From assembly GCA_049317265.1 (NCBI GenBank), contig JBMOIP010000006.1, forward strand, positions 1 to 64,000: a stretch of 64,000 bases of DNA. The letters run 5' to 3'. The notes beneath the pieces are model-generated. The model had not been told where the DNA came from, did no database searches, and worked only from the letters and a program-made list of their open reading frames with translations. A program made the position numbers and the translations under genes. Positions 9,574-19,133 of the stretch are shown one piece after another (position 1 is the first letter of the stretch; the number at the start of each line of letters is the position of its first letter). The DNA comes from CAIVAT01 sp049317265. Its GTDB lineage: Bacteria; Bacteroidota; Bacteroidia; Bacteroidales; FEN-979.

Positions 9574-10410
9574 ATGAAAAAAATTAACTTTTTTGCAATT
9601 TTCATGACGGTCATCCTGCTGGGATTTCAGAGCATCAGCCTGGGTCAGGCGCTTTTAGATGAAAACTTTGCCTATCCCGCCGGCGACCTGATCACCGCTC
9701 ATGGTTGGGCTTCTCATTCAGGCGCTGGCACACAGGCTATTACTGTGGCTGCTTCCGGACTCACCTTTCCGGGTTATATAGATTCAGGCATTGGCAATGC
9801 CGCGCTCGTTGATAACAACGGTGAAGACGATAACAAGACCTTCACAACCCAGACGTCAGGTGTTGTTTACTCCTCGTTCATGGTGAATGTTACCACTTCG
9901 GCACTCGGTTATTTTTATCACTTCAGTGTAAACCCTATCAACACTACCTTCAGGGGAAGAGTATACATGAATACGACCAACCATTTTGGCCTGGGCGTTG
10001 GTAGTAACGCAGCCACCTATGCAGCTGCTACCTTTACACCTGGTACAACCTACCTTCTGGTGCTGAAATATGAAATTGTGCCTGGCACGATCAATGATAA
10101 AGTGAGCCTTTTTGTATTTGACGGACCATTGCCTGTTGTAGAACCAGCTATACCTACCATTGGGCCGCTCACCGATATAACCCAGGCGGATATCAATCCC
10201 GGATCAGTGGCTTTGCGCCAGTTTATCAATACTCAAAATCTCACCATCGATGGGATCAGGGTGGCTACAACTTGGAACGATGTGCTCGGCAATGCTCCAC
10301 AACAAATCCCCACGGTTTCTGAATGGGGCCTTATATTCCTGGTGGTTGCCCTGATGGGTATCGGCGTCTTTTATATCGTGAGAAGAAGGAATTCAGCATT
10401 ATCGGTGTAA
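9574..10410 (+). CDS. Secreted IPTL-CTERM sorting-domain protein
   Basis: 278 residues. The N-terminus is a signal peptide (MKKINFFAIFMTVILLGFQ..., cleavage near SLGQ). The middle part is a lectin- or jelly-roll-like secreted domain without a recognised family. The C-terminus reads IPTVSEWGLI, then a hydrophobic helix, then RRRNS. This is the layout of the IPTL-CTERM sorting signal: a PT-x-SEWG motif, one transmembrane segment and an arginine cluster. Such tails are usually processed by a dedicated sorting enzyme, not by T9SS. Neither exosortase nor archaeosortase is visible in the window. The gene is monocistronic and converges with the T9SS pair downstream, with only eight bases between stop codons. 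Confidence 0.75.
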   Translation: MKKINFFAIFMTVILLGFQSISLGQALLDENFAYPAGDLITAHGWASHSGAGTQAITVAASGLTFPGYIDSGIGNAALVDNNGEDDNKTFTTQTSGVVYSSFMVNVTTSALGYFYHFSVNPINTTFRGRVYMNTTNHFGLGVGSNAATYAAATFTPGTTYLLVLKYEIVPGTINDKVSLFVFDGPLPVVEPAIPTIGPLTDITQADINPGSVALRQFINTQNLTIDGIRVATTWNDVLGNAPQQIPTVSEWGLIFLVVALMGIGVFYIVRRRNSALSV

Positions 10411-10418
10411 ACCGGTTT

Positions 10419-11282
10419 TTAATAGACGATTATTTTCCGGGTGGTTTCTCCACTTGCCCAGGCCAGCTTCAGCAGATAAATGCCCGATGGCAGGCCACTG
10501 AGGTCAATGGAGGAACTTCCCGGGGAATATTCCCTGGAAAATAGACCTGAAATATCTGTTAGGTGTATAGATTGGAGAAATATTGTTCCAGGAAGTTCGA
10601 ATTTCAGCCGGGCATGGGCGGGATTCGGATAGACAAAAATTGCGGAGGATTTCTGTTCAGGAACACCGCTGATTAAATCACAGGAGTTAAAGTCTGGATT
10701 CATATAGGTTAGCTGCCCGGGTTCCGATAAACAGAGAAACCAGTACCACCCGCCAACCACCACCGCCGACCCGCTGTAGATAATGCCCCTGCTGCTTCCG
10801 ACTCCTTCAGTCCAGGTCTCTTTGTAACCCGGCACTACTTTGCAGGAAAGCCAGAATTTTTGCCGGGATGTTCCGTTGATGGTAACCTGTGTTACAGAGT
10901 CCACATACATATATACCTGTGATATTCCCGCTACAATGCTGTCACCAGGTTGAACTGAATAGTCATACATCAGCTGATCAGGCTCTGCTGAACTTCGTTT
11001 CATCCAGACTTTGTGGCTGGCATCCTCACGCATAAAACAGTAGAGGTTCCTTCCCGGAAGAGCTCCCTGTGAGGAGAATATTTTTTGATAGGTCCCGGTG
11101 CTGAAGACGGTATCACCCGACATATTATAACTGATTGTGCTGTATGTTGAATCGAATGGCACACAGGATACCACGCAAAGCACATTCCAGTTCTTATCAT
11201 TCCCAACAGTGGGAATGTACCCCTGCCCAAACCCTGAGGCATAAATGTAAATTCCCAGGAAAATAAGGGTGATTGTTTTCAT
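10419..11282 (-). CDS. T9SS type A sorting-domain protein
   Basis: 287 residues with a signal peptide (MKTITLIFLGIYIYASGFGQ). A central domain of unknown family (about residues 20-200) is followed by a T9SS type A sorting domain beginning FVYPNPAHARLKFEL. That domain continues through LPSGIYLLKL and ends in KIIVY. The start overlaps the stop of the upstream 826-residue T9SS gene by four bases (ATGA), so the two are probably translationally coupled. The protein is predicted to be exported and anchored or released at the surface; no enzymatic motif was recognised. Confidence 0.8.
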   Translation of the reverse strand: MKTITLIFLGIYIYASGFGQGYIPTVGNDKNWNVLCVVSCVPFDSTYSTISYNMSGDTVFSTGTYQKIFSSQGALPGRNLYCFMREDASHKVWMKRSSAEPDQLMYDYSVQPGDSIVAGISQVYMYVDSVTQVTINGTSRQKFWLSCKVVPGYKETWTEGVGSSRGIIYSGSAVVVGGWYWFLCLSEPGQLTYMNPDFNSCDLISGVPEQKSSAIFVYPNPAHARLKFELPGTIFLQSIHLTDISGLFSREYSPGSSSIDLSGLPSGIYLLKLAWASGETTRKIIVY

Positions 11283-13759
11283 CGGTTGATGAATTTAACG
11301 GTTCTTGAAAATTCATTGCTTTTAAGGGTAACCAGGTAGAGTCCTTGCGGGAAGCGGCCCAGGTCGTATTCCCGTTCCATGATTCCATCCCTGGAAAATT
11401 CAATTTTGTCAGTCAATACTGTTTCACCTACAATGGTGGTGATGGTCAGTTCAAGGTCCTGGCCGGGATAACTGACCTCGATATGCAACTTTGAATTGCC
11501 GGGGTTGGGGTAGATCCTGATTGTCCCCCGTGACCCCACCTCTTCGATGGCAGCGCAGACCGAAAAGGAAAAACTTACCTTGGATGCAGCGGAATCGATG
11601 CACCCATACTCATTGATCACCCGAACCTTGTAGGATTGTTCGTCGTAGCCGAGCCCGGTGGTCGAGACTACAATGCTTTGGGTTGTCGCCCCGTTCGACC
11701 AATAATAGGTTGATCCCGGATTTCCGGCATCGAGAACGACTTCTTCATAGATGCAGGCCGTGGTGTCGGTGGGCCAGTTCTGAATAACAGGGACAGGCTT
11801 TACATGGACATTCACCTGGCCGGTGGTGGTGTTGAAACCATCGTTCACGGTGAGGATGTAATTTGTAGTCTCCTCAGGATAGACAATGGGTTCAGGAACC
11901 TGGGAAGAGAAGCCGGGGGGAGTGGAGGTCCATGAATAGGTATAGTTTCCCGATCCCCCGCCCACCATCGGGCGTAATGTTGATCGTTCTCCTTTACAAA
12001 GGGTAAAGGGGTTTGCTACCGGGTTGCAGGCCAGGGGACTTCCTGTAACCGACACCATCACCTGGGCCGGTTCACTCACGCATCCTGTGGCATTATCAGT
12101 AACGACCAGCGAAAAGATAGTACTGACAGAGAGGTTGGTGACTGTAGGTGTCATGAGCTGTGAGGAAAATCCAGGGGGAGTGGATGTCCAGTAATAACTG
12201 TAGTTTCCCGAACCTCCCGATGCTGAACCGTTGAGAATGGCATTGGTTCCATATGGTATGCTGGTATTGGATCCTGCTCCGGCAATGGGTTTGGGGTTGA
12301 CCACTGCAACGGTTGATCCTGAGATGGTACTGAATCCATCATTGACCTGTACGGAATAGGTGGTAGTTGAAACCGGGTAAACTGTGGGATTGTGGAGGTT
12401 GGAGTTAAAACCCGGCGGATTCGAAGTCCAGGAGAAGTTGTAATTCCCGCTTCCGCCGGATACCATGGCATCCAGCAGTGTGGAGGCTCCGGCACAGATG
12501 GTTCCCGGTGTGGCAGTAGCAGCCACTCCCAAGGGTCCGCCCACAACGGTGACCAGCACATCAGCCGTACCATGGCATCCTGCCTGGTCGGTTACATTCA
12601 GAATGAAGTTCACGGAAGCGCCCAGATTAATGGTAACAGGTTGCATCACATTGGGATTTGCCAGGAAACCGGCTGGTTCCCAATGACATGAGTAAGGATT
12701 GACACCTCCTGAAACCAGTCCATGCAGGGTGATGATGACCCCGTTGGCAACACTCGTATCGTTTCCGGCAGAGACGATTGGCGCATTCAGTTCAGTCAGC
12801 TGGAAAGGGTAGTCGAGGTATTCACAAACGTTATCGCAAAGGTCACGGATGTCGCCGGCGATGTGAAGTGTATAGCTGCCTGCAGTCAGTTTTGGGGTGA
12901 CCCCGAGGGTACAGCTTCTTCCATTGCTGGCGCCGGTGATGCAATCCACAGAAGTTGAACTGGTAATGGTGTAATTTCCGGCGGGCCCGGTCAGACTGAA
13001 TTTTTCAGGTTTGTGAAAAATGTCCGAACACTTTACATTTTCCGAAAAACGGACAAACAGTGTGTCGGAACCTGCACAGGAGATCGTTTGCTGGATGGAG
13101 TCGATAGTGGCAGGGGTAATATCAAAAATGGAAGCGGTCGATCCGCTGAAATCGAGGGTATATCCCGACTGGTTTGTGGCCGACCAGTTGCTTACATTGA
13201 GCAGGTAAGTTTGTCCTGCATTTACGCTGAGATCCTTATTGAATTTCGTTCCGGAGGCGCCCGGCCCGTTGCAGTTCAGGTTATTTCCAAGAAGGGTGTT
13301 GATGCCGGTCGGCCCATTTGTTCCGGTTGCGCCGTAAGAATTGCAACTGACCTGAAGGGAGGAGGCATTGGTATAAAGCTGGTCGCAACCTGCACGGGTC
13401 ATGTTGAAAAGTGACCAGTCATAATCATTGGCAGGATTATTGGGCGTTAATGTGAACCGGAGAACCCCGTTCGTCTGTACCGTGATGATGTAGAACACAT
13501 CGTTTTTTTCACCATCCATGCAGAGCGGGCAAAGGCTGTTATTTCTGATCTCGGGATACACATTGCCATGGCCTGTATAGGAGGTTGTTGTTGTGTATAC
13601 AGGCTGACAAACGGGGATGGCTCCAAGGCAATCCTGAACCGTTGGTGTTCCTGAGTAGGATTGTGCAAAGGAGGAAACGTTTATCAAAACCAGCAGCCAT
13701 AGAATGACCAGCCGGCAGGTCTTCTTTCCGATTTTCTTTGCTTTTATCATTTCTATCAT
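11279..13759 (-). CDS. Multidomain PKD-like T9SS-secreted protein
   Basis: 826 residues; a second ATG lies nine bases downstream. The signal peptide covers residues 1-33 and ends near SSFAQ. Residues about 34-200 form an N-terminal domain typical of Bacteroidota surface proteins (CLGAIPVCQPVY..., DVFYIITV..., DYDWSLFNM). About 205-330 is an Ig-like domain with FSENVKCSDIF. Next come at least three PKD-like repeats with the signature SGGSGNYxYxWTSxPPGFxS, and a further Ig-like domain (STYYWSNGATTQSI). The T9SS type A domain starts IRIYPNPGNSKL and ends in VKFINR. It is first in a two-gene unit with the T9SS protein that follows. A surface structural or adhesive role is inferred from architecture. 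Confidence 0.85.
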   Translation of the reverse strand: MIEMIKAKKIGKKTCRLVILWLLVLINVSSFAQSYSGTPTVQDCLGAIPVCQPVYTTTTSYTGHGNVYPEIRNNSLCPLCMDGEKNDVFYIITVQTNGVLRFTLTPNNPANDYDWSLFNMTRAGCDQLYTNASSLQVSCNSYGATGTNGPTGINTLLGNNLNCNGPGASGTKFNKDLSVNAGQTYLLNVSNWSATNQSGYTLDFSGSTASIFDITPATIDSIQQTISCAGSDTLFVRFSENVKCSDIFHKPEKFSLTGPAGNYTITSSTSVDCITGASNGRSCTLGVTPKLTAGSYTLHIAGDIRDLCDNVCEYLDYPFQLTELNAPIVSAGNDTSVANGVIITLHGLVSGGVNPYSCHWEPAGFLANPNVMQPVTINLGASVNFILNVTDQAGCHGTADVLVTVVGGPLGVAATATPGTICAGASTLLDAMVSGGSGNYNFSWTSNPPGFNSNLHNPTVYPVSTTTYSVQVNDGFSTISGSTVAVVNPKPIAGAGSNTSIPYGTNAILNGSASGGSGNYSYYWTSTPPGFSSQLMTPTVTNLSVSTIFSLVVTDNATGCVSEPAQVMVSVTGSPLACNPVANPFTLCKGERSTLRPMVGGGSGNYTYSWTSTPPGFSSQVPEPIVYPEETTNYILTVNDGFNTTTGQVNVHVKPVPVIQNWPTDTTACIYEEVVLDAGNPGSTYYWSNGATTQSIVVSTTGLGYDEQSYKVRVINEYGCIDSAASKVSFSFSVCAAIEEVGSRGTIRIYPNPGNSKLHIEVSYPGQDLELTITTIVGETVLTDKIEFSRDGIMEREYDLGRFPQGLYLVTLKSNEFSRTVKFINR

Positions 13760-13888
13760 TGGATATCAAGCAAATATACAAATAAATTAGCTTTTATCCG
13801 CCTTAAGCTGAAACAACCTGTCACCATTGGGAAAATGCAATATTTACAGCAAACGGATGAACTTTGAAGTGAAGAGATGTAACAAGTA

Positions 13889-14542
13889 TCAGAAGGTGTA
13901 CCCTACCTGTGCATTCACCGAAAAAGCATGAATGTCAATTTGATGGGTAGCGCCTGTAATTGCTTTGTAGTCAACAAGTTTATTGATATTCCAGAAGTAG
14001 TCAAATACCAGTCCCACTTTAAATTTACTCAACCTGAAGTCAACGCCACCTCCGCCAATCACACCGTACATGGTTTTATTAAGTTCGTCAACTTCGGTAA
14101 ACTGGCTGAAGAGTTGCACGTTATCGGAATAGGAGATGAGGTAGTCAAGCCTTGGACCAACGTGGATAAAAGGAATCACCATTTCCATCACCGGAATTTT
14201 TGCTTCAAAAACCGTATTCACCGTGATGTAATTCAGCTTGGTGTGAATTTCGGATTCGGCATATGGCTCAGGGCTGATATTGCCTTTATTTACCGACGAT
14301 CCTGAACCACCTTTCTGAATATACCCGAGGTTGGTACTCAGGTTGAAATACTTGAAATCGAGGTAGTCAAGGCCGAGGATGAAGTTGATCCCAATGTTGT
14401 TCTTATCATATATATTGCCAATCACGGTGGTATTATGCCAGTCCATGGTAGAAATGCAAGGGCCGAATCTTAAATTTAAAGTCTGACTGAAACCAAAAAC
14501 AGTCAGCAACCAGAAGCAGATAAGGAGGATTCCTGATTTCAT
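13889..14542 (-). CDS. PorT-like outer-membrane beta-barrel protein
   Basis: 217 residues from the ATG at 14540-14542, chosen because MKSGILLICFWLLTVFGFSQ is a clean signal peptide; an ATG seven codons upstream gives a poorer one. The mature protein alternates short amphipathic strands (LNLRFGPCIST, FNLSTNLGYIQKG, FIHVGPRLDYLI, VGLVFDYFWNI) and ends in the aromatic C-terminus VGYTF. That is the pattern of outer-membrane beta-barrels of the OMP_b-brl_2/PorT-like group. Its partner or substrate cannot be told from sequence. It sits between T9SS cargo genes, but nothing shows that it belongs to the secretion machinery. Confidence 0.65.
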   Translation of the reverse strand: MKSGILLICFWLLTVFGFSQTLNLRFGPCISTMDWHNTTVIGNIYDKNNIGINFILGLDYLDFKYFNLSTNLGYIQKGGSGSSVNKGNISPEPYAESEIHTKLNYITVNTVFEAKIPVMEMVIPFIHVGPRLDYLISYSDNVQLFSQFTEVDELNKTMYGVIGGGGVDFRLSKFKVGLVFDYFWNINKLVDYKAITGATHQIDIHAFSVNAQVGYTF

Positions 14543-14707
14543 AAAACAACTTTTAATTAACATATGACCTGGATGACAAAAATAATAAAATCTTCTATCC
14601 TATAAAAAACAGGAAAGCCGGTCATGAATCAGGGATAGCAGTAACTGATCTTAAAAAGTTATAACAGTTTTGGAAAATATCATAAGTGTTCCGGCAGGAA
14701 GACAGGT

Positions 14708-14715
14708 TACTTTTG
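14708..14715 (+). promoter_or_regulatory. -7 promoter box for the 14741 gene
   Basis: TACTTTTG fits TAnnTTTG exactly and ends 25 bases before the ATG at 14741. No good -33 TTTG lies at the usual distance, so only the -7 element is claimed. Confidence 0.4.
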
Positions 14716-14740
14716 GCCTCTCAATTAAAAACTCCGACTC

Positions 14741-15529
14741 ATGAAGACAACGACACTGCTATTGATCATGCTGACATTTTTCGGGACATCCCGCGCCCAG
14801 ATCTACCTCGAAAAAACATACACATCCTCCGCTGAACTCACTGAACTGGCAGTGTCGGGGTTCAAATATTATGAAATGGTTGTCTCCAATAACCTCTGCC
14901 GGCTTTACAATATGGACCATACTGCATGGAAAACCATCAGCCTCAATGTTCCTTCAGGGATGTACCTGTATGATATCAAATTCGTTTCTGAAACGCTGTT
15001 CAATACCGATAGCAAGGTGGAACTTGCTTATATATATTATTCTTACGATACCACTTTGCTTTACTACACTTACTTTACCAAGGTTGTAAATGAAGATGGA
15101 ATGGAACTGCTTTCCATTCCGGGTTGCGCCTACATGGAAATAGAGAAACCAGGAACAAATGGGACAAAATTGCTGGCATTCGTTTACGATTATTCCATTG
15201 TTTTATGGACGGTGAGTACACTAGTCTATTCCTTGCCCGGTGATTTACCCATCGGCGGAATTCCTTTAACCTGCAAAGAAAACCTGAAACACTCCTATCC
15301 CAATCCTGCAAATGATATGGTGACCATACCTTACATGCTGCCCGACGGAGTTAAAGACGGGGAGGTGTATCTTTATAACGGGATAGGCCTGCTGTTGGGG
15401 AGATACCCGGTTGGCAGTTCGTTGCATGAATTGCAAATTCAAATATCAGACTTCCCGCGGGGAATATACAGGTACCAGATAAAGACTGTTAATGGTGTAG
15501 CCAGCACCGGAAATTTCATCCATGAATGA
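14741..15529 (+). CDS. Small T9SS type A sorting-domain protein
   Basis: 262 residues. The signal peptide MKTTTLLLIMLTFFGTSRAQ is followed by a domain of about 150 residues rich in Tyr and Leu, of no recognised family. A T9SS type A domain follows, beginning HSYPNPANDMVTIPY and continuing through FPRGIYRYQI. A preceding CKEN segment marks the junction. The last eight bases overlap the start of the membrane acyltransferase gene, suggesting cotranscription. Its function is unknown. Confidence 0.8.
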   Translation: MKTTTLLLIMLTFFGTSRAQIYLEKTYTSSAELTELAVSGFKYYEMVVSNNLCRLYNMDHTAWKTISLNVPSGMYLYDIKFVSETLFNTDSKVELAYIYYSYDTTLLYYTYFTKVVNEDGMELLSIPGCAYMEIEKPGTNGTKLLAFVYDYSIVLWTVSTLVYSLPGDLPIGGIPLTCKENLKHSYPNPANDMVTIPYMLPDGVKDGEVYLYNGIGLLLGRYPVGSSLHELQIQISDFPRGIYRYQIKTVNGVASTGNFIHE

Positions 15530-16592
15530 AACTTCACGTCAACGGGGTTTGCGTGATGGCTCGGCAGACCTGCTAAAGGGGTTTGCCGTGCTTTTCATGG
15601 TTCAGGTTCATATCATGGAACAGTTAGCGTCGCCTGACACCTTCAACAGCCTGGCTGGTAAAATATCGATGTTCCTGGGAGGTCCGCCGTGTGCGCCTGT
15701 TTTCCTTGGTGTGATGGGATATTTTCTGGCCACTTCTCCAAAACCGGTGAGTTACTTTCTGAAGCGTGGGCTCCTTCTCTTCATTGGCGGAATTGTGCTG
15801 AATAGTGCCCGATCGGCGAATTTGCTCATAAGGATTGCCACCGGAGAGGTTGATCTTGATCCTTTGTTCTTTATCATGGGTGCGGATATTCTGACCCTTG
15901 CCGGAGTGAGCATGGCTTTGATGGGTGTTATCCGGCTGGTATTCAGGAACAACGGCTTCTTGTATTTGTTTTCAGCCGTTGTGTTCGTGGTTCTCAGTCC
16001 GCTGATGAGCCGGATTGTCATCACCGGGGCACCTGGATTCATAACAGCCTTCCTCTGGGGAAATCAGCCATGGGCTTACTTTCCGCTCTTTCCCTGGTTT
16101 GCCTATGTTCTGGTTGGATATGCATTCAGGTTGATTCAGCAGAGTACTTTATCAGGAAAGATTAATATCCAAAACCAAATCATCTATTTTATTCCGCTAT
16201 GGCTGTGGGTATTCTTCACCTTACCCTATGCCGGACGGATAACCCACAACCTTGAAGGGGGTGGTGGGTATTATCATCACGGAGCGCTTTTTTTCGGATG
16301 GGTGCTTCTCTTTATGGTTTCCTATGCTGCCCTGATGAAGCTGGTTGACCAGTTTTATGGCGAACAGAGGATAATACAGCTCATTAAGTGGATGGGTAAA
16401 AAAGTTACGACGCTTTACGTGATCCAATGGCTGATCATCGGTAACCTGGCAACCTGGTTGTATAAAAGCCAGGACCTGTTGCAGTATATCGCCTGGTTTA
16501 CTGGTGTAACCCTGGTTACCTTGCTGACAGGTATGTTCGTGGAAAAGATCCGGGAAAAAGTGTCATCCCGAAAGGTACGTACATCGGGATAG
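15522..16592 (+). CDS. HGSNAT/DUF1624-like membrane acyltransferase
   Basis: 356 residues with about nine to ten predicted membrane segments. Near the N-terminus is the family signature: RDGSADLLKGFAVLFM, then VQVHIMEQ with a membrane histidine. GGPPCAPVFLGVMGYFLA and a further transmembrane series follow. This resembles the catalytic domain of heparan-alpha-glucosaminide N-acetyltransferase and the bacterial DUF1624 family, which pass acyl groups from acyl-CoA across the membrane to sugar acceptors. The acceptor here is unknown. The ATG overlaps the end of the upstream T9SS gene by eight bases. Confidence 0.65.
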   Translation: MNETSRQRGLRDGSADLLKGFAVLFMVQVHIMEQLASPDTFNSLAGKISMFLGGPPCAPVFLGVMGYFLATSPKPVSYFLKRGLLLFIGGIVLNSARSANLLIRIATGEVDLDPLFFIMGADILTLAGVSMALMGVIRLVFRNNGFLYLFSAVVFVVLSPLMSRIVITGAPGFITAFLWGNQPWAYFPLFPWFAYVLVGYAFRLIQQSTLSGKINIQNQIIYFIPLWLWVFFTLPYAGRITHNLEGGGGYYHHGALFFGWVLLFMVSYAALMKLVDQFYGEQRIIQLIKWMGKKVTTLYVIQWLIIGNLATWLYKSQDLLQYIAWFTGVTLVTLLTGMFVEKIREKVSSRKVRTSG

Positions 16593-16610
16593 CCTATGGC
16601 CTCGTTCATT

Positions 16611-17012
16611 TCACGGAGTTGGTTCCTGTTTTTTCAATGGAACAGGGGCGAGTTCATCATTACAGGGAGCAAATATAAAATCCGCTTCAATCGCTTTTTC
16701 CCGGCGGGTTGAATACATCTCCTCCATGAATACCTCCACCGTGATGAACAATTTGTAATTCCCGGCTTTGCTGATCTTTCCGGTAATTTCAACGATGGTG
16801 TTGGGGAAAATGGGTTTCAGGAACCGGACTTGGTCGATTTTCACGGTGACCATCCGCTGGCGCGTGTAGCGGGTTGCCGTGATGAATGCCACTTCGTCGA
16901 GCCATTGCATTGCCTCGCCGCCAAAAAATGTCCCGTTTGAATTCAGGTATTTTGGAAAGACCACCCTGAATTGTTGTACTGACATATTCCTGTTTCCGAT
17001 GGGATTTTCCAT
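16611..17012 (-). CDS. Hotdog-fold acyl-CoA thioesterase
   Basis: 133 residues; an internal ATG (16985, MSVQQF) is a possible alternative start. Motifs of the 4HBT/YciA-type acyl-CoA hydrolases are visible: FPKYLNSNGTFFGGEAMQWLDEVAFI (the long hotdog helix with its catalytic acid), then VTVKIDQVRFLKPIFPNT and a strand-rich C-terminus. It hydrolyses acyl-CoA thioesters in the cytoplasm; chain length is unknown. It lies 30 bases after the M13 peptidase gene on the same strand and is probably the last gene of that unit. Confidence 0.75.
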   Translation of the reverse strand: MENPIGNRNMSVQQFRVVFPKYLNSNGTFFGGEAMQWLDEVAFITATRYTRQRMVTVKIDQVRFLKPIFPNTIVEITGKISKAGNYKLFITVEVFMEEMYSTRREKAIEADFIFAPCNDELAPVPLKKQEPTP

Positions 17013-17042
17013 GGGTCAAATTTATGGAAATTTCGAAATATG

Positions 17043-19094
17043 CTACCAGATTTTAACCCTTAAATTGTCGGAGCGCCACATGGCATCTCCCTGTTTGATG
17101 CCAAATGCAGCATGGAATTCGGGAATATTGGCCAACGGACCCAGTACCCTGAATTTCGCAGGGGAGTGTACATCGCTCTTCACCTGGCTGGCAATGGCTT
17201 CAGGGCGGTCGTTGATCATCCAGGCCATGGCATAGCCTAAATAATAACGCTGATCTGGCGTCAAACCGGCAATCTTTTCACCACCTTTATATTGCGCTGT
17301 CTTTTTAAATGCTTCATACCCCATCACGGTACCGGCAAGGTCAGCAATATTTTCTCCCTGGGTTTGTTCCCCATGGATGTGAAGGCTGTCAACTGTCATG
17401 AATTCGTCAAACTGCTTTACGATCATTTTGGTCTTGGCATAGAAGCGGATACTGTCTTCGGCAGTCCACCAGTTGAAAAGATTTCCGTTTTCATCATATT
17501 TGCTCCCCTGGTCATCGAATCCATGGGTGATCTCGTGACCGAAGGTTGAGCCTCCGATAATGGAGTAGAGGATGGCATCATCGGCCAGTTTTCGTTCAAA
17601 CCCCGGTACGATGATGTTGCAGCCAGGTACCACGATCTCATTGTTCGACGGGTTGTAGTATGCATTATAGGTTTGAGGCTGCATGTTCCATTCAGTGCGG
17701 TCAACGGGTTTTCCGTATTTGGAGACCATGTAGCCAAACCACCATTTGTTGGCATTCATCACATTCTGAACAAACGATGAGCGGTCGATATGCAGTGCAC
17801 TCAAGTCTTTCCATTTATCGGGATACCCAACCTTGAAGATCACGGCATCAAGCTTTTTCAGCGCTTTGGTCTTGGTGGTTTCACTCATCCAGTCAAGGGA
17901 CTTGATCCGTTCAGCATAAACAATTTTAATGGCCTGGCCGATTTCAACCAGTTTCTCTTTGGTGCCTTTGGGCAGGTATTCATCCACATAGATCTGGCCG
18001 ATCAACTCTCCCAGCGAGCTGTTTGTTTCCTGGACAACCCTTTTCCATCTTGGTTTTGGTTCAGGAACCCCCCGAAGCGTGGTGGAGTAAAAGCTGAACG
18101 ATTCACGGTATGTTTTATCATCGAGGTTATGCGCAAGACCGTTGAGAAGGTGGAACTTCAGGTAACTTTTCCAGACATCGAGCGGAACCGATCTCAGCTG
18201 GACATTGAGGGAGCTTAAAAACTCTGGCTGACCAATCACAACGGTATCTACCGCCGGCAATCCTGCTCCTGCGAAAAACCCTGACCAGTCAAAATCCGGT
18301 GTGATTTGTTTTAACTTGTTGGTGGCGAATTTGTTGTAGTTTTTCAGGGGATCGCGGGTGTCTGCCAGTTTGCGCGAGCCGCCAGCAAGTGCGGTTTCCA
18401 GTTTCATGATCTTTTCAGCAGCAGATTTGGCATCCACCTCTGCATACCCGGCAATTTTGAACATGTTGGCAAGGTATTCTACAAATTTGCCACGGATCAT
18501 CACGGCACGTGCATCTTTATCGAAATAGAAGTCGCGGTTTGGCAGGCTTAACCCGCCCTGAGAGATGAACACGGCGTGCTTACTGCTGAGCCGGTCGTCC
18601 TGGGCAACGTAGAAACCGAACAATGGCGAACCTGCAGCAGTGTGAATATAGGCTGCCTCTGCGGCAACTCCTTTCAGGTCCTTAATGGCATCAATCCTGT
18701 CAAAGTCGGCCTTTAAACCGGTCAGCCCGTTTTTATTGAGGGATAAGCTATCCATCCCTGTGAAGAAAAAGTCGCCGATCTTTTGTTTGTTGCTTCCCGG
18801 AGTCTCGTTGGTATTGGCTGCGGCGGAAACACAAATGTTCTTTACCTGGCTGTTGATCGTATCCTGGATCAGCTGCCACAACCCGTTGCTCTGCTCGCTG
18901 GCAGGGATTGGATGATCTTTAAACCATTTCCCGTTGGCAAACAGGAAAAAATCGTCGCCCGGTTTTACGGTGCTGTCTATGTTTGCTGCGAGCGGATCAG
19001 GTGTCTGATCGGCAGAATTTCCCGGCCGGGAGTTGCAGGAGGTTAAAACCGCCAGGGTGGCGATCCACAGGATGAAGGATAATGGGTTGTTCAT
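17043..19094 (-). CDS. M13-family (neprilysin/PepO-type) metallopeptidase lipoprotein
   Basis: 683 residues, the usual length for M13. The N-terminus is a lipoprotein signal with lipobox LTSC (Cys about residue 20), then a DFFLFANGKW segment common to bacterial M13 enzymes. The catalytic domain carries the zinc site HEITH at 520-524 and the third ligand in GENIADLAG at about 581. NAYYNPSNNEIVVPG precedes it and RSDNLRVKIW closes the protein. It should degrade peptides in the periplasm or at the membrane. It lies 39 bases after the HsmA-like gene and upstream of the thioesterase. Confidence 0.92.
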   Translation of the reverse strand: MNNPLSFILWIATLAVLTSCNSRPGNSADQTPDPLAANIDSTVKPGDDFFLFANGKWFKDHPIPASEQSNGLWQLIQDTINSQVKNICVSAAANTNETPGSNKQKIGDFFFTGMDSLSLNKNGLTGLKADFDRIDAIKDLKGVAAEAAYIHTAAGSPLFGFYVAQDDRLSSKHAVFISQGGLSLPNRDFYFDKDARAVMIRGKFVEYLANMFKIAGYAEVDAKSAAEKIMKLETALAGGSRKLADTRDPLKNYNKFATNKLKQITPDFDWSGFFAGAGLPAVDTVVIGQPEFLSSLNVQLRSVPLDVWKSYLKFHLLNGLAHNLDDKTYRESFSFYSTTLRGVPEPKPRWKRVVQETNSSLGELIGQIYVDEYLPKGTKEKLVEIGQAIKIVYAERIKSLDWMSETTKTKALKKLDAVIFKVGYPDKWKDLSALHIDRSSFVQNVMNANKWWFGYMVSKYGKPVDRTEWNMQPQTYNAYYNPSNNEIVVPGCNIIVPGFERKLADDAILYSIIGGSTFGHEITHGFDDQGSKYDENGNLFNWWTAEDSIRFYAKTKMIVKQFDEFMTVDSLHIHGEQTQGENIADLAGTVMGYEAFKKTAQYKGGEKIAGLTPDQRYYLGYAMAWMINDRPEAIASQVKSDVHSPAKFRVLGPLANIPEFHAAFGIKQGDAMWRSDNLRVKIW

Positions 19095-19133
19095 GGGGAA
19101 TTTTTTTTAAAGTATTTTATTTTGGCCGGGAAA

